This document shows positions 25,007 through 33,350 of a stretch of DNA of 64,000 bases, piece after piece. Source of the DNA: CF-162 sp040882565. Its GTDB lineage: Bacteria > Chloroflexota > Dehalococcoidia > SM23-28-2 > RBG-16-64-32. How positions within the stretch are numbered: the first letter of the stretch is position 1; every line of letters starts with the position of its first letter. Where the stretch lies: contig JBBEAZ010000014.1 of assembly GCA_040882565.1 (NCBI GenBank), positions 78,498 to 142,497 on the forward strand. The letters are read 5' to 3'. Position numbers and translations under genes: made by a program. The notes beneath the pieces are model-generated. The model searched no databases, was not told the DNA's origin, and saw only the letters and a list, made by a program, of their open reading frames with translations.

Positions 25007-25987
25007 ATGCACACCTTGGCTGATGAATCTGGACTGACTGCCATCGAAGGGCTGGTTGTAGGCCATTGGACGGACCTCGACGCTGCTACGGGCTGCACGG
25101 TGGTCTTGTGCCCGGCCGGGGTGGTGGCTTCGGTCGATGTGCGGGGTGGCGCGCCGGCGACGCGGGAGACTGATCTGCTCCGCACGGGGAACCTCGTGGA
25201 TCGTGTCCACGCGATCCTGCTGTCCGGGGGGAGCGCGTACGGGCTGGACGCGGCGACGGGAGTCATGCGTTGGCTGGAGGAGCGCGGTCACGGTTACCCG
25301 GTGACGAGCGGCGTTGTGCCGATCGTGCCTACTGCTGCGCTATACGACCTGGGCTTTGGGCGAGGGGACCGTCGGCCGGACGCCGACGCTGGATATGCGG
25401 CGTGCGAAGTGGCGAACGACGGCGCGGTCATGGAGGGCACGGTCGGTGCTGGAACGGGCGCTACGGTGGCGAAGGCGCTGGGGATTGAGCAGGCGATGAA
25501 GGGAGGGATTGGTACTGCGGCGGAACGGACGGTGTCCGGCATCACTGTGGCGGCGCTGATCGCAGTCAACGCCTGGGGAGAGGTTGTCGATCCGACCAGC
25601 GGGCGAGTCGTCGCGGGGCCGCGGGCTGAGGAACGGGGGTTCGTGGATACGATCGAGGTATTGCGCGAGCGACCGCCGCTATCGCCGTTCGCCGCGGAGA
25701 ACAGCACGCTAGGGGTTGTCGCGACGGATGCTGTGCTGACGAAAGAGGGGTGTGCGCGGCTGGCGACGATGGCGCACGCGGGGCTGGCGCGGACGATTCG
25801 GCCGATACACACACCCGTCGACGGCGACATCATTTTCGCGCTGGCGACCGGGGCGAACGAGACGGCGACGGACCTGCTGCAACTCGGTGGGCTGGCGGCG
25901 CGCGCAGCGGAGCGGGCGGTGCTGCGTGCGGTGCTGGCGGCGACCGGGCTGGCGGGCGTTCCGTCCGCGGCGGAGTGGCCGGCTTAG
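25007..25987 (+). CDS. P1-family peptidase (DmpA/BapA-like)
   Basis: A 326-residue Ntn-type hydrolase expected to self-cleave into two chains. The cleavage site and nucleophile are in ENSTLGVVATDA (about residue 237). Supporting motifs are VGHWTDLDAATGCTVVL near the start and VLLSGGSAYGLDAATGV-like sequence (LLSGGSAYGLDAATG). The family cleaves N-terminal D- or beta-amino acids or small amides. The true substrate is unknown. It is not obviously in an operon. Confidence 0.88.
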   Translation: MHTLADESGLTAIEGLVVGHWTDLDAATGCTVVLCPAGVVASVDVRGGAPATRETDLLRTGNLVDRVHAILLSGGSAYGLDAATGVMRWLEERGHGYPVTSGVVPIVPTAALYDLGFGRGDRRPDADAGYAACEVANDGAVMEGTVGAGTGATVAKALGIEQAMKGGIGTAAERTVSGITVAALIAVNAWGEVVDPTSGRVVAGPRAEERGFVDTIEVLRERPPLSPFAAENSTLGVVATDAVLTKEGCARLATMAHAGLARTIRPIHTPVDGDIIFALATGANETATDLLQLGGLAARAAERAVLRAVLAATGLAGVPSAAEWPA

Positions 25988-26136
25988 GGCGTCTTTACCG
26001 AACCTTTACTAACGTCGTATGGCCCTTCACCTTCCTATTCACTCGTAGGACGGACACTTGTGCCAGACACGTCGCAGTCTATTGCCGGACGAAGGCCGCG
26101 ACATATAGGGGGCAAGCGCCCAGGAGGGTTTAGACC

Positions 26137-27948
26137 ATGGGTATTGTGAATAGTCTCTTCCGACGGACGGAGAGAGAGGCTGACGGGGAGTACGGCGATT
26201 CGCCGGTAGAAGCGCAATCGACCGCGCAGCTAGTAATCCTCGTGCCGGACGGCGCCGGGATTGCGGCATATCAGGTCCACGCATTCTCGTCGGCCGAAAC
26301 CGCCGAGGAATTCCTGGAGTCGACACTCCGTGGATGGATCCGCGAGGGCACGATCCTCTTCTGGGGTATGACCTGGCTTCCGCACTTTGACGATGACTGC
26401 ATCATCGAGCCCGTCGTCCTGATCAAGGACATCAGGCGCATGGGGCCGGTGTACACCTTCTCGTTCGCCGACCTCGATTCTGCGTACGCGTTCGTCCGTC
26501 ACGAGATGAAGGCGGGTCTCGATCTCGGACAAGTCAGCGTCTACTGGGCGCTACCGGCACGCATACACAACGACTACTCAAGCCGGCCGCTGGTGACGCC
26601 GAGCGACTCGCCGCACCGGGCGCCGATGCTTGTGCAGATCCGGCGGGAGCACTCACCGTTGGCCGACATGGCGGAGGAGATTGCGGCAGAAGCGGCCGTG
26701 GCCGCAGCCGAACCGCAGGCGCGGAAAGTTCCTTCTGACCCAGCGCTGCCCGAGGAACTCGTGGGTAACGCACTCGGTGAGGTTGACCTTGCGAAGGTGA
26801 TCAACATCCTGAGCGCGAAGGGCCTGCGCCCGATCGCGGGGAATTGTACGAATGGAAACGGGGCGCATGCAGCGCCTGCTCAGGACGAAGGCGTGGCTGC
26901 GGCGGACGCTACAGTTAAGCTGCCTCACGACGAAGCTGTCGTTCAGCCGCAGACTGCCGATGACGCGCCTGATGGCGTAAGGCCGATTGACGACGAGACA
27001 CTACATGTGACCCTTGGCGACGTATACGGCGAGCCGATGCGCATCGTCAGGCGGACGAACCGGGACGCGCTTCCGCAATTGGGTGACTTTGAGTGCGAGC
27101 ACGAGGAGCCGGAGGCGTTCAAGACGCTACCGCACGGCGTTGAGGAGATGCGCCAACCCGAGACAATGGGAGATGACGCGCCATCCGGGATTGTCGCTGC
27201 GTGGGGCAATGTCAGCTTTGGGCTGGACAAGGCCCTCGACGTGCACGTTGCACGGAGGGTGACGGCGATCCTTGCGTGGAAGCGTCTCAGCCGAGCCTTC
27301 GCACTTGGCGCGCGGGCGCGCGATCTGCAGAAGACGCGCATCATCTGGCGAAATGGTGTCGAGGCCCTGGCCTCCGCCGCGACCATTCAGACGTTGGAGC
27401 GCGAGGCGATGGTACGCTGCTGGCAAAATGCTGCGCGAGCACTGGGAAAGGGCGCGGAAGTGCGCTCCGGCCGGCGGGCGATCCGGCATGCGTGGCTGAA
27501 CATATCATGGACTCTTGAAGAGGCGGCTTACGCTGCGAACCTGGAACGCAAAGCGGCGTTGAACCGGGCGTGGTCGTCGCTCAGCACCGCGTTCGCGCAA
27601 GCGAGGCTGTCGCTGGGGGTGTCTGAAGCGGCCAAAGCGAAGGGCAGGTATGAGGGGCTGGTGTCTGCGTGGAGCGCGGCGACTTCTGCGTTGCGCGCCT
27701 TTGCATTCGCGAAGCGGCGGCACGATGGGCTGATGCGGGCCTGGGAATTGCTGGCATACGCCTGCGCGGACGTTTTCGAGGCGGCAACGGCGCAGGCCGT
27801 CGAGGCGGAGGCGGCAGTCGAGACGGTCGCGGAGGAAGCGATCGACGGGGCGGCCGTGATCGAAATGTGGCGGTTCCGTGAGGGCGGGCGTTTCCAGTCG
27901 AAGGAAGAGGACTTCCACGGCTTCGGCTCACCGCCGGGCCGCTTCTAA
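26137..27948 (+). CDS. unknown protein with eight-fold tryptophan repeat
   Basis: A 603-residue protein I do not recognise. Residues about 45-80 and 106-141 look like two copies of a small alpha/beta unit (YQVHAFSSAETAEEFL and YTFSFADLDSAYAFV, each ending in a W-containing strand). Residues 170-345 are low-complexity and acidic. Residues 350-550 hold eight units with Trp at 356, 381, 404, 429, 453, 479, 512 and 536, with the consensus W-x-(N/S/A)-h-(S/A)-x-(A/G)-(L/F). The C-terminus has the loose motif GGRFQSKEEDFHGFGSPPGRF-like end. There is no signal peptide. AGGAGGG lies 9 bases before the ATG. Confidence 0.8.
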   Translation: MGIVNSLFRRTEREADGEYGDSPVEAQSTAQLVILVPDGAGIAAYQVHAFSSAETAEEFLESTLRGWIREGTILFWGMTWLPHFDDDCIIEPVVLIKDIRRMGPVYTFSFADLDSAYAFVRHEMKAGLDLGQVSVYWALPARIHNDYSSRPLVTPSDSPHRAPMLVQIRREHSPLADMAEEIAAEAAVAAAEPQARKVPSDPALPEELVGNALGEVDLAKVINILSAKGLRPIAGNCTNGNGAHAAPAQDEGVAAADATVKLPHDEAVVQPQTADDAPDGVRPIDDETLHVTLGDVYGEPMRIVRRTNRDALPQLGDFECEHEEPEAFKTLPHGVEEMRQPETMGDDAPSGIVAAWGNVSFGLDKALDVHVARRVTAILAWKRLSRAFALGARARDLQKTRIIWRNGVEALASAATIQTLEREAMVRCWQNAARALGKGAEVRSGRRAIRHAWLNISWTLEEAAYAANLERKAALNRAWSSLSTAFAQARLSLGVSEAAKAKGRYEGLVSAWSAATSALRAFAFAKRRHDGLMRAWELLAYACADVFEAATAQAVEAEAAVETVAEEAIDGAAVIEMWRFREGGRFQSKEEDFHGFGSPPGRF

Positions 27949-27970
27949 GGTCTGTAACTGAGGCACGACG

Positions 27971-27996
27971 GGCCGCCGGGAAACCGGCGGCCTTTT
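27971..27996 (+). terminator. rho-independent terminator
   Basis: Stem GGCCGCCGG/CCGGCGGCC with a GAAA loop, then TTTT. It lies 22 bases after the stop of the tryptophan-repeat gene. Confidence 0.85.
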
Positions 27997-28025
27997 AGCG
28001 TTTCTGGTGGTTTGTGGGCAGCGGG

Positions 28026-28523
28026 TCAGTCGATGTCGACGATGACCCAGGAGTCGGGGTCGCAACCGACGCGTAGCTCGCCTTTGGGGTCCCAATAGAC
28101 TTTCTCGAGGGGTCCGCTTTCCGCTGGCGCGGCGACAACGCGATCTCCTTGACTGACGGAATTCGCGATACCTTGGCCACGGACATCGGTAACGACGCCC
28201 TTGTTTAGAATTACCAGGGCGTCCGCCTCACAAGTCTGCGAAACCCCATGCCCCGGCTTGCCGAGAATGACCTTGCCGCTCTCGTCAACTGGAAATGAAT
28301 CGGCGATGACAAAGAACTGGAGCCTCCCGGAGGGCGCCAGGTGGAGCCCGGCATCATTTGAGATAACGGCGGGATCTGGCGTTTCCTCGGCGCTTTGCGC
28401 TCTTGTTGGGATCCCTCCGCCGCCGTCTGTCAACAGCGCGACGGCGAGGAAGAGTAGCGCGCACAGGAATGCTGCGCCAGTGAGGACGTTGATGCGGTTG
28501 TTGTCTCGAGTTAGGGATTTCAA
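28026..28523 (-). CDS. hypothetical secreted or anchored protein
   Basis: A 165-residue protein with an N-terminal membrane segment or signal (FLCALLFLAVALLTD) and an extracytoplasmic domain with two cysteines (QTCEADALV and VGCDPDSW) that could form a disulfide. Function unknown. It follows the secreted metalloprotease gene on the same strand, 14 bases downstream, so the two may be co-transcribed. Confidence 0.7.
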   Translation of the reverse strand: MKSLTRDNNRINVLTGAAFLCALLFLAVALLTDGGGGIPTRAQSAEETPDPAVISNDAGLHLAPSGRLQFFVIADSFPVDESGKVILGKPGHGVSQTCEADALVILNKGVVTDVRGQGIANSVSQGDRVVAAPAESGPLEKVYWDPKGELRVGCDPDSWVIVDID

Positions 28524-28537
28524 AGTCTACTTACCTC

Positions 28538-29218
28538 TCAGCATGTATATGCATACATGCAACGGGGCACCAGCACATCACTTGTCTCCACGGTGTTCAG
28601 GCACGCGCCCAGCGCCATAACCGTCTGGCAAGGGCTGTGGTGTTCTAGCGCCATCGCGTGGCCGAGTTCATGAGCTAGGATGAATGTTTGTATGCCTTCC
28701 GAGAAGCCTTGGGCATCGATCCACAGCGTGTTTACCCAAACGCTCGATTTGGTCGCTGCGACGCAACAGCCACCCACATAGCTCCACGCCTCGGGTACTG
28801 ATTGCCATAACTCAGGGAACCAACAGGCCGCGTAGGCTGATCCCTGCGGAGGAACCCCGCACTGGTTCTGATTGGAAAATGTGCGGAACCCGAGTGGGAT
28901 TGACCCGCATGTCCCGTTGTTGTAATAGTCGATTCCGTAACCATGGGTGGTTTCCCAATCGTCTGTCGCTAGCGCGATGTTTGGCGTCAGGCCGAAGGTA
29001 GTGAGAGCTTGGTCGCATGGGCGCCACTTTACCTGATTGGTGGTGTAATCCTCAAAGAAGTAAAACCTGGTGTTAGGATAGTACGCGTAACGTGAATCGA
29101 CGTGCCCTGCTTGCCCGCTACGGACGGAGACGGCGAGGACAGAAACTGCGAGAGTGGTGCAATGACCAACATCCTCAACCATGGGATGTTTCTGCGTGTG
29201 ACCATCGACGCACCCCAT
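28538..29218 (-). CDS. secreted zinc metalloprotease (matrixin-like)
   Basis: A 226-residue metzincin-type protease. The zinc motif HELGHAMALEHH fits HExxHxxxxxH, and TVMALG provides the Met-turn. The domain before it (YAYYPNTRFYFFEDYTTNQV, multiple Cys) is typical of extracellular matrixins. The N-terminus in this frame is not a convincing signal. An adjacent frame (29029-29271) gives MVTRRNIPWLRMLVIAPLSQ, which looks like a signal peptide. A frameshift near 29100 may therefore separate signal and protease, and the true start is uncertain. Confidence 0.78.
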   Translation of the reverse strand: MGCVDGHTQKHPMVEDVGHCTTLAVSVLAVSVRSGQAGHVDSRYAYYPNTRFYFFEDYTTNQVKWRPCDQALTTFGLTPNIALATDDWETTHGYGIDYYNNGTCGSIPLGFRTFSNQNQCGVPPQGSAYAACWFPELWQSVPEAWSYVGGCCVAATKSSVWVNTLWIDAQGFSEGIQTFILAHELGHAMALEHHSPCQTVMALGACLNTVETSDVLVPRCMYAYTC

Positions 29219-29499
29219 TTCTGACGCCGAGGCGTCACGTTTCGTTTATCATAGTCCTCCGCCGTTGTCAAGGTCTTGTGCAGGCTACCTCAGCCCAACC
29301 ACCCCTACCTACAATGGCTAATCAGAAGAGAGGGTGTCCCGAAATTTCTTGAGCCAGCGCTTGGTAGGGGCGTCACGTATCTGACCCTGATTACCATGGG
29401 CTCTGCCTGGTTTCGCTTCCAACTTGGTTGCACCCCCCGGCACGGCGGCGCCCCGCAGGTGATTCACCGCGCGGAACGCCGAGCCCATGGCTTGTTCCC
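29219..29499. other. intergenic stretch without a recognised gene
   Basis: Lies between the metalloprotease start and the mutM stop. The right part has GC-rich inverted segments (CGGCGGCGCCCCGC), but no open frame that resembles a known family. A possible signal-peptide frame for the metalloprotease occupies its left end. Confidence 0.4.
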
Positions 29500-30321
29500 T
29501 CAGGGTTTCTGGCACCTGGGGCAGAAGTGGGTGCTGCGGCCGCCGAGGTGGATGCGGCGGATGGGGGTACCGCAGACGAGGCACGGTTCGTCGGTGCGCT
29601 GGTAGACGCGCACCTTGAGGTGGTGGAAGCCGGCCTCGCCGCGGCCGTCGACGTAGTCGCTGAAGCTGGAGCCGCGGTCGCCGACGGCCTCGGTCAGGAC
29701 ATCGACGATGGCGCGGTGCAGGCGTTCGGCGGCCGGCCGAGTGATTTTGTTGGCCGGCTTGCGGGGGTCGATCGCGGCCGCGAAGAGGGACTCGTCGGCG
29801 TAGATGTTGCCGACCCCGGCGAGCACTGCCTGGTCGAGGAGCACCGCCTTGATGGGCGCGCCGCGCCGCTTGAGAAATGAGTGGAAGGCGGCGATGTCGA
29901 AGGCTGCTTCGAGCGGCTCCTGGCCGAGCTTGCCGGTGACGAGTTCGACGTCGTCGACGAGCCACATTGTGCCGAACTTGCGGACGTCGATGAAGCAGAG
30001 CGAGGTGCCGTCGTCGAGCTCGAAGCGGGCGCGGAGGTAGGGGTCGGGAAGGCAATCTTCGGGGGCGTGCTGGAGGCGGCCGGTCATGCGGAGGTGGACG
30101 ATCCAGGTCAGGCCCTGGTCGAGGTGGATGAGGAGGTACTTACCGCGGCGGCCGATGTCCTCGATGCGGCGGCCGGTGAGGCTGCGACAGAACTCCTCGG
30201 GCGGGATGAGTTGCACCAGGCGGGGGGCGTTGGGGGAGATCCAGGCGCTGCGGACGGTGCGGCCGACGATGACGGGGAAGAGGTCGCGGCGGATGGTTTC
30301 GACTTCGGGGAGTTCGGGCAT
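29500..30321 (-). CDS. mutM: formamidopyrimidine-DNA glycosylase
   Basis: Base-excision repair glycosylase/AP lyase removing 8-oxoguanine and formamidopyrimidines. It has 273 residues. It starts MPELPEVETI, giving the catalytic N-terminal Pro and Glu, and contains FIDVRKFGTM, AGVGNIYADESL and a C-terminal zinc finger (CLVCGTPI...FCPRCQ). The start follows a TACTAT box with 6 bases between and no Shine-Dalgarno site. Reading frames upstream of this ATG were ignored because MPELPE is invariant at the mature N-terminus. Confidence 0.96.
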   Translation of the reverse strand: MPELPEVETIRRDLFPVIVGRTVRSAWISPNAPRLVQLIPPEEFCRSLTGRRIEDIGRRGKYLLIHLDQGLTWIVHLRMTGRLQHAPEDCLPDPYLRARFELDDGTSLCFIDVRKFGTMWLVDDVELVTGKLGQEPLEAAFDIAAFHSFLKRRGAPIKAVLLDQAVLAGVGNIYADESLFAAAIDPRKPANKITRPAAERLHRAIVDVLTEAVGDRGSSFSDYVDGRGEAGFHHLKVRVYQRTDEPCLVCGTPIRRIHLGGRSTHFCPRCQKP

Positions 30322-30373
30322 GGGGGAATAGTAGCAAGAGACATGAGATATGCGCATGGGACGGACGTGGGAG

Positions 30374-30412
30374 CAAGTGAATAGTGAACGGTGGACAGTG
30401 GACAGTAGATAG
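30374..30412. repeat. heptanucleotide tandem repeat, copy 5
   Basis: Units AAGTGAAT, AGTGAACG, GTGGACA, GTGGACA, GTAGATA. It lies between the divergent mutM and TrpD2-like genes. Confidence 0.65.
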
Positions 30413-30450
30413 GCAGGGAGGGCGTTGTTCGGGCGTACACTGTTGGGGAG

Positions 30451-31524
30451 ATGAGTTCGGATGGGGTTGAGCGGGATCTGGCGCCGTTTGAGCGGATGCG
30501 GTCGTATTTGAAGGCGATTGGGCAGGGGCCGCGGAGCGGACGGGATTTGACGCGCGAGGAGGCGCGGGATGCGATTGATCTGATCCTTGACGGGGGGGCG
30601 ACGCGGGCGCAGGCGGGGGGGTTTCTGCTGCTGCAGCGGTACAAGGGGGAGTCCGTCGAGGAGTTGATGGGCTTCTGCGATGCGTACCGGGCGCGGGCGG
30701 CGCTGATCAAGCCGAAGGCTGAGGGGCTGCTGGATGTTGGGAGCCCCTATGACGGGCGCAAGAAGAGCATTGTCGTCAGCCCGGCTTCTGCGATTGTGGT
30801 GGCGGCGGCGGGGGTGCCGGTGGTGATGCACGGCGAGAAGGACCTGGGGCCGAAGCACGGCGTGCCGGTGGGCGATGTGCTGGAGTCGCTGGGGGTGGAT
30901 GTGGACCGCGAGCCGGCGGAGGTTGCGCGGTCGATCGAGGAAACCGGCTTAGGCTACATGCGCCAGGCGCGGTTTGTGCCGGATGTTTACGGCGTCCGCG
31001 GCTTGCGCGAGGAAGTGGCGCTGCGGACGGTGTTCGCGACGGTGGAGAAGGTGGCGAACCTGGCGGGGGCTGACTACAGCATCATCGGGCTGGCGCACCT
31101 TCCTTATATGGAGAAGATGCTGGCGGCGGCGGCCGGGAACGGATTCAAGCGGGTGCTGGTGGTACAGGGGATCGAGGGGAATGAAGACGCGCCGACGTCA
31201 CGGCCCTGCCGGGCGTTCCTGCGGGAGGGGGGCGAGACGACCGAGCTGAAGATCGACGCCTCGGAGTACGGGCTGCAGCCGGCGACGAAGGAAGAGATGG
31301 CCGGTGGCGATGCTCGACATAACGCGGCGATTGCTGAAAGCATCTTTGGCGGGGAGGCGGGAGCTTACCGTGATCTGGTGCTGCTGAACGCTGGGGTGCG
31401 GATATGGCTGGCGGAGCGGGCGGCGGATATTGGGGCGGGAATTGAGATGGCGCGGGATGCGATTGATTCGTGGGCGGCGAGGGCGAAGCTGGACGCGCTG
31501 CGCGGCGTGGCGGGGGCTGCATAA
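30451..31524 (+). CDS. anthranilate phosphoribosyltransferase-like protein (TrpD2 type)
   Basis: A 357-residue member of the glycosyltransferase family 3 fold. An N-terminal helical domain (RDLTREEARDAIDLILDGG, AQAGGFLLLQRYKGES) is followed by the alpha/beta core with VMHGEKDLGPKHGVPVGDVL. The classical TrpD phosphate-binding motif is not evident, and no trp genes are nearby, so it belongs to the YbiB/TrpD2 side, whose role is uncertain. A TACACT box ends 9 bases before the ATG. The dockerin-like gene starts 2 bases after its stop. Confidence 0.82.
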   Translation: MSSDGVERDLAPFERMRSYLKAIGQGPRSGRDLTREEARDAIDLILDGGATRAQAGGFLLLQRYKGESVEELMGFCDAYRARAALIKPKAEGLLDVGSPYDGRKKSIVVSPASAIVVAAAGVPVVMHGEKDLGPKHGVPVGDVLESLGVDVDREPAEVARSIEETGLGYMRQARFVPDVYGVRGLREEVALRTVFATVEKVANLAGADYSIIGLAHLPYMEKMLAAAAGNGFKRVLVVQGIEGNEDAPTSRPCRAFLREGGETTELKIDASEYGLQPATKEEMAGGDARHNAAIAESIFGGEAGAYRDLVLLNAGVRIWLAERAADIGAGIEMARDAIDSWAARAKLDALRGVAGAA

Positions 31525-31526
31525 AA

Positions 31527-32294
31527 ATGGTGAGGGTTGGCGTAGCTGGGATTGCGGCTGCCGCTGTCCTCGCAGCCTTGTTTGACAGCTCGGGAATTGG
31601 GACGCCGACGAATGCGTCTGTTCCAGATTGCTATGTAGCGGCGCAGCCGACCGGCGGGAACCCTAACGCACCGACGGATCTTGACGCGGACTTACCTCCT
31701 TTCCAATTCCTTGGCCAGACCGATATAGCCTGGACTGACAATTCGGACAACGAGGCCTGTTTCGTTGTGGAGAGGAAGTTTGTTGACCAGGAGTATGAGC
31801 TTGTCGCGATACTCCCCGCAAACACCGATGAGTTCCGAGATGAGGGACCATATGACCAGGGAGATTGGCTGTTTTACCGCGTCTACGCAGCAACTTCCAC
31901 GCAGCGGTCCTTCTATTCCAACGAGGATGATGTCGACATACCGATCGTAGATCCAACCCCAACTCCAACTCCAACTGGATCGCCGCCGATAGCCGGGAAC
32001 CTCCGTGGGGACCTCAACTGCGATGGAGATGTTGACCCTCTGGACTCAATGTCGTTGCTTCGTACGGATGCCGGGCTTGCGCTGGACCTCCCGAGCGGTT
32101 GCCTTCCGCTGGACGCCGAGGTGGACGTGGATCCGACTGGTGTTGGCTTTCCTGTCCACCAGAAAGGCGACCTGAACTGCCTGGACGGGATGGATCCTCG
32201 CGATTCGCTTGTTGTCCTGCGCTATGACGCCGGCCTCGATCCAGGTCTGGTTGAGGATTGCTGGCCGCTTGGTACTGAGGTGTGGCCAGCGTGA
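31527..32294 (+). CDS. secreted protein with FnIII-like and dockerin-like domains
   Basis: A 255-residue exported protein. Signal-type N-terminus (VGVAGIAAAAVLAALF), then a fibronectin III-like domain (about 50-145: APTDLDADLPPFQF, ACFVVERKF, WLFYRVYA), a PTPTPTPT linker, then two calcium-binding dockerin-like units. These are GDLNCDGDVDPLDSMSLLR and GDLNCLDGMDPRDSLVVLR, each ending D-A-G-L. The same unit type occurs in the RCC1 protein at 45.6 kb. The partner cohesin-like protein is not in the window. Confidence 0.8.
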   Translation: MVRVGVAGIAAAAVLAALFDSSGIGTPTNASVPDCYVAAQPTGGNPNAPTDLDADLPPFQFLGQTDIAWTDNSDNEACFVVERKFVDQEYELVAILPANTDEFRDEGPYDQGDWLFYRVYAATSTQRSFYSNEDDVDIPIVDPTPTPTPTGSPPIAGNLRGDLNCDGDVDPLDSMSLLRTDAGLALDLPSGCLPLDAEVDVDPTGVGFPVHQKGDLNCLDGMDPRDSLVVLRYDAGLDPGLVEDCWPLGTEVWPA

Positions 32295-32396
32295 CCGGGC
32301 GATGGGCAGTCTAGCGAGTCGCTGCCGCGCTGTGTCGGAGGGTCTGCGGACTGCTCGCCTTCGCTGCGCCGACGCCCACCTCCGACTTGGCTGGCG

Positions 32397-32445
32397 CCGC
32401 GCTCAAGACAGGGCTTCGTTGCGCCTTCGGCTTCGCTCAGGGAAC
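32397..32445. repeat. dispersed CTTCGGCTTCGCTCAGGGAACG element
   Basis: Shares CTTCGTTGCGCC and CGCTCAGGGAACG with the element at 19793-19852. It is in the gap upstream of the gene at 32489. Confidence 0.5.
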
Positions 32446-32473
32446 GCGTTTGACCCCTGAAATCTGAGGAGCG

Positions 32474-32479
32474 TAGAAT
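32474..32479 (+). promoter_or_regulatory. TAGAAT -10 box
   Basis: Ends 9 bases before the ATG at 32489. There is no Shine-Dalgarno sequence, so the mRNA has almost no leader. Confidence 0.5.
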
Positions 32480-32488
32480 CGTCGGTAG

Positions 32489-32926
32489 ATGGACGATTTT
32501 GGCCTCGATATGGACGAAGTGACCCGTGTCATTGATACGGCCGATGTCCTGGTCGTGCGATTCGCCATCCTTGAGAAGCGGCTGCTGGTGGACACCCGCA
32601 GTACGGAGGCGGAAGGGCCGCTGATCGCGGTTGTCGACAAGGCCGGGTCGGTTGAGGAGCGGTTCAAGTCGCTGAAGAAGCTCCGCCCACGGTTCTCGCT
32701 GCCGGAGAAGATCATGTCGTTCATCTGGCCACGACATATCGAGACCTTCCGTCACTCTGGTCTCGCCGAGCGTATCGTCTCGCGGCTGGTGAGCATCGGC
32801 GGCGAGGACATGCGGGCTGTTGCTGAGGGCGCGTTCGACGAACTGATGCGGCACGAGCAGGCTGAGGTTGTGACGGCGATCCGCGGCGGCGACAGTTACC
32901 AGACGCTCTGGGAGCGCCCGGGCTAG
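32489..32926 (+). CDS. conserved-looking hypothetical protein
   Basis: A 145-residue cytoplasmic protein of unknown function. Ordered features are VLVVRFAILEKRLLVDTRST, VVDKAGSVEERFKSLKKLRP and FIWPRHIETF, then a helical end. It heads a run of four genes (cupin, threonine aldolase, lipoprotein) with short gaps or overlaps, so it is probably the first gene of that operon. Confidence 0.7.
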   Translation: MDDFGLDMDEVTRVIDTADVLVVRFAILEKRLLVDTRSTEAEGPLIAVVDKAGSVEERFKSLKKLRPRFSLPEKIMSFIWPRHIETFRHSGLAERIVSRLVSIGGEDMRAVAEGAFDELMRHEQAEVVTAIRGGDSYQTLWERPG

Positions 32927-32939
32927 CCGCCCCTCGCAG

Positions 32940-33350
32940 ATGGAGAGCGAGCCTGTCACTGTGCCCGGCGAGGCCGAGGTGCGCACGCCGGAAGTGGTCG
33001 CAAAGCCCTGGGGCGAGGAGTTGGTGCTGGCGCATAACGACCGCTATGCGGGCAAGGTCCTGGTCCTGAACAAGGGCCACCGCCTGAGCCTGCAGTACCA
33101 CGAACGCAAGCACGAGGTGCAGTACGTCGAGTCGGGGCGGATCAAGTACACTCTAGGGTCGAGCGAGCGCCCGGATGACTACCGGGAGCTTACTGCCGGG
33201 CCAGGGACGGTGATCGAGTTGCCGCCGGGCGCGGTGCACCGGATGGAGGCGCTTGAGGACTCGCGCGTGTTTGAGGTTTCGACGCCGGAGCTGGATGACG
33301 TCGTGCGGCTTGATGATGACTACGGGCGCGAGGGTACGAGCGCTCCTTGA
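32940..33350 (+). CDS. cupin-domain protein, sugar-phosphate isomerase-like
   Basis: A 136-residue single cupin domain. The PKPWG-type start (AKPWGEELVLAHND), LQYHERKHEVQYVESG (His/Glu metal ligands) and PPGAVHRME are typical of the cupin C-terminal domain of type II mannose-6-phosphate isomerases. It lacks the nucleotidyltransferase half. The metal-dependent substrate is unknown. The stop overlaps the threonine aldolase TTG start by 3 bases. Confidence 0.82.
   Translation: MESEPVTVPGEAEVRTPEVVAKPWGEELVLAHNDRYAGKVLVLNKGHRLSLQYHERKHEVQYVESGRIKYTLGSSERPDDYRELTAGPGTVIELPPGAVHRMEALEDSRVFEVSTPELDDVVRLDDDYGREGTSAP

Noticed and set aside
29219..29499. A transposase remnant upstream of mutM
   Set aside because: A minus-strand frame (WLKKFRDTL) looked suggestive, but no catalytic motif, terminal repeat or family match could be seen.
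13691..30412. The heptamer repeats as CRISPR arrays
   Set aside because: Units are only 7 bases, directly adjacent, without spacers, and no cas genes are present.
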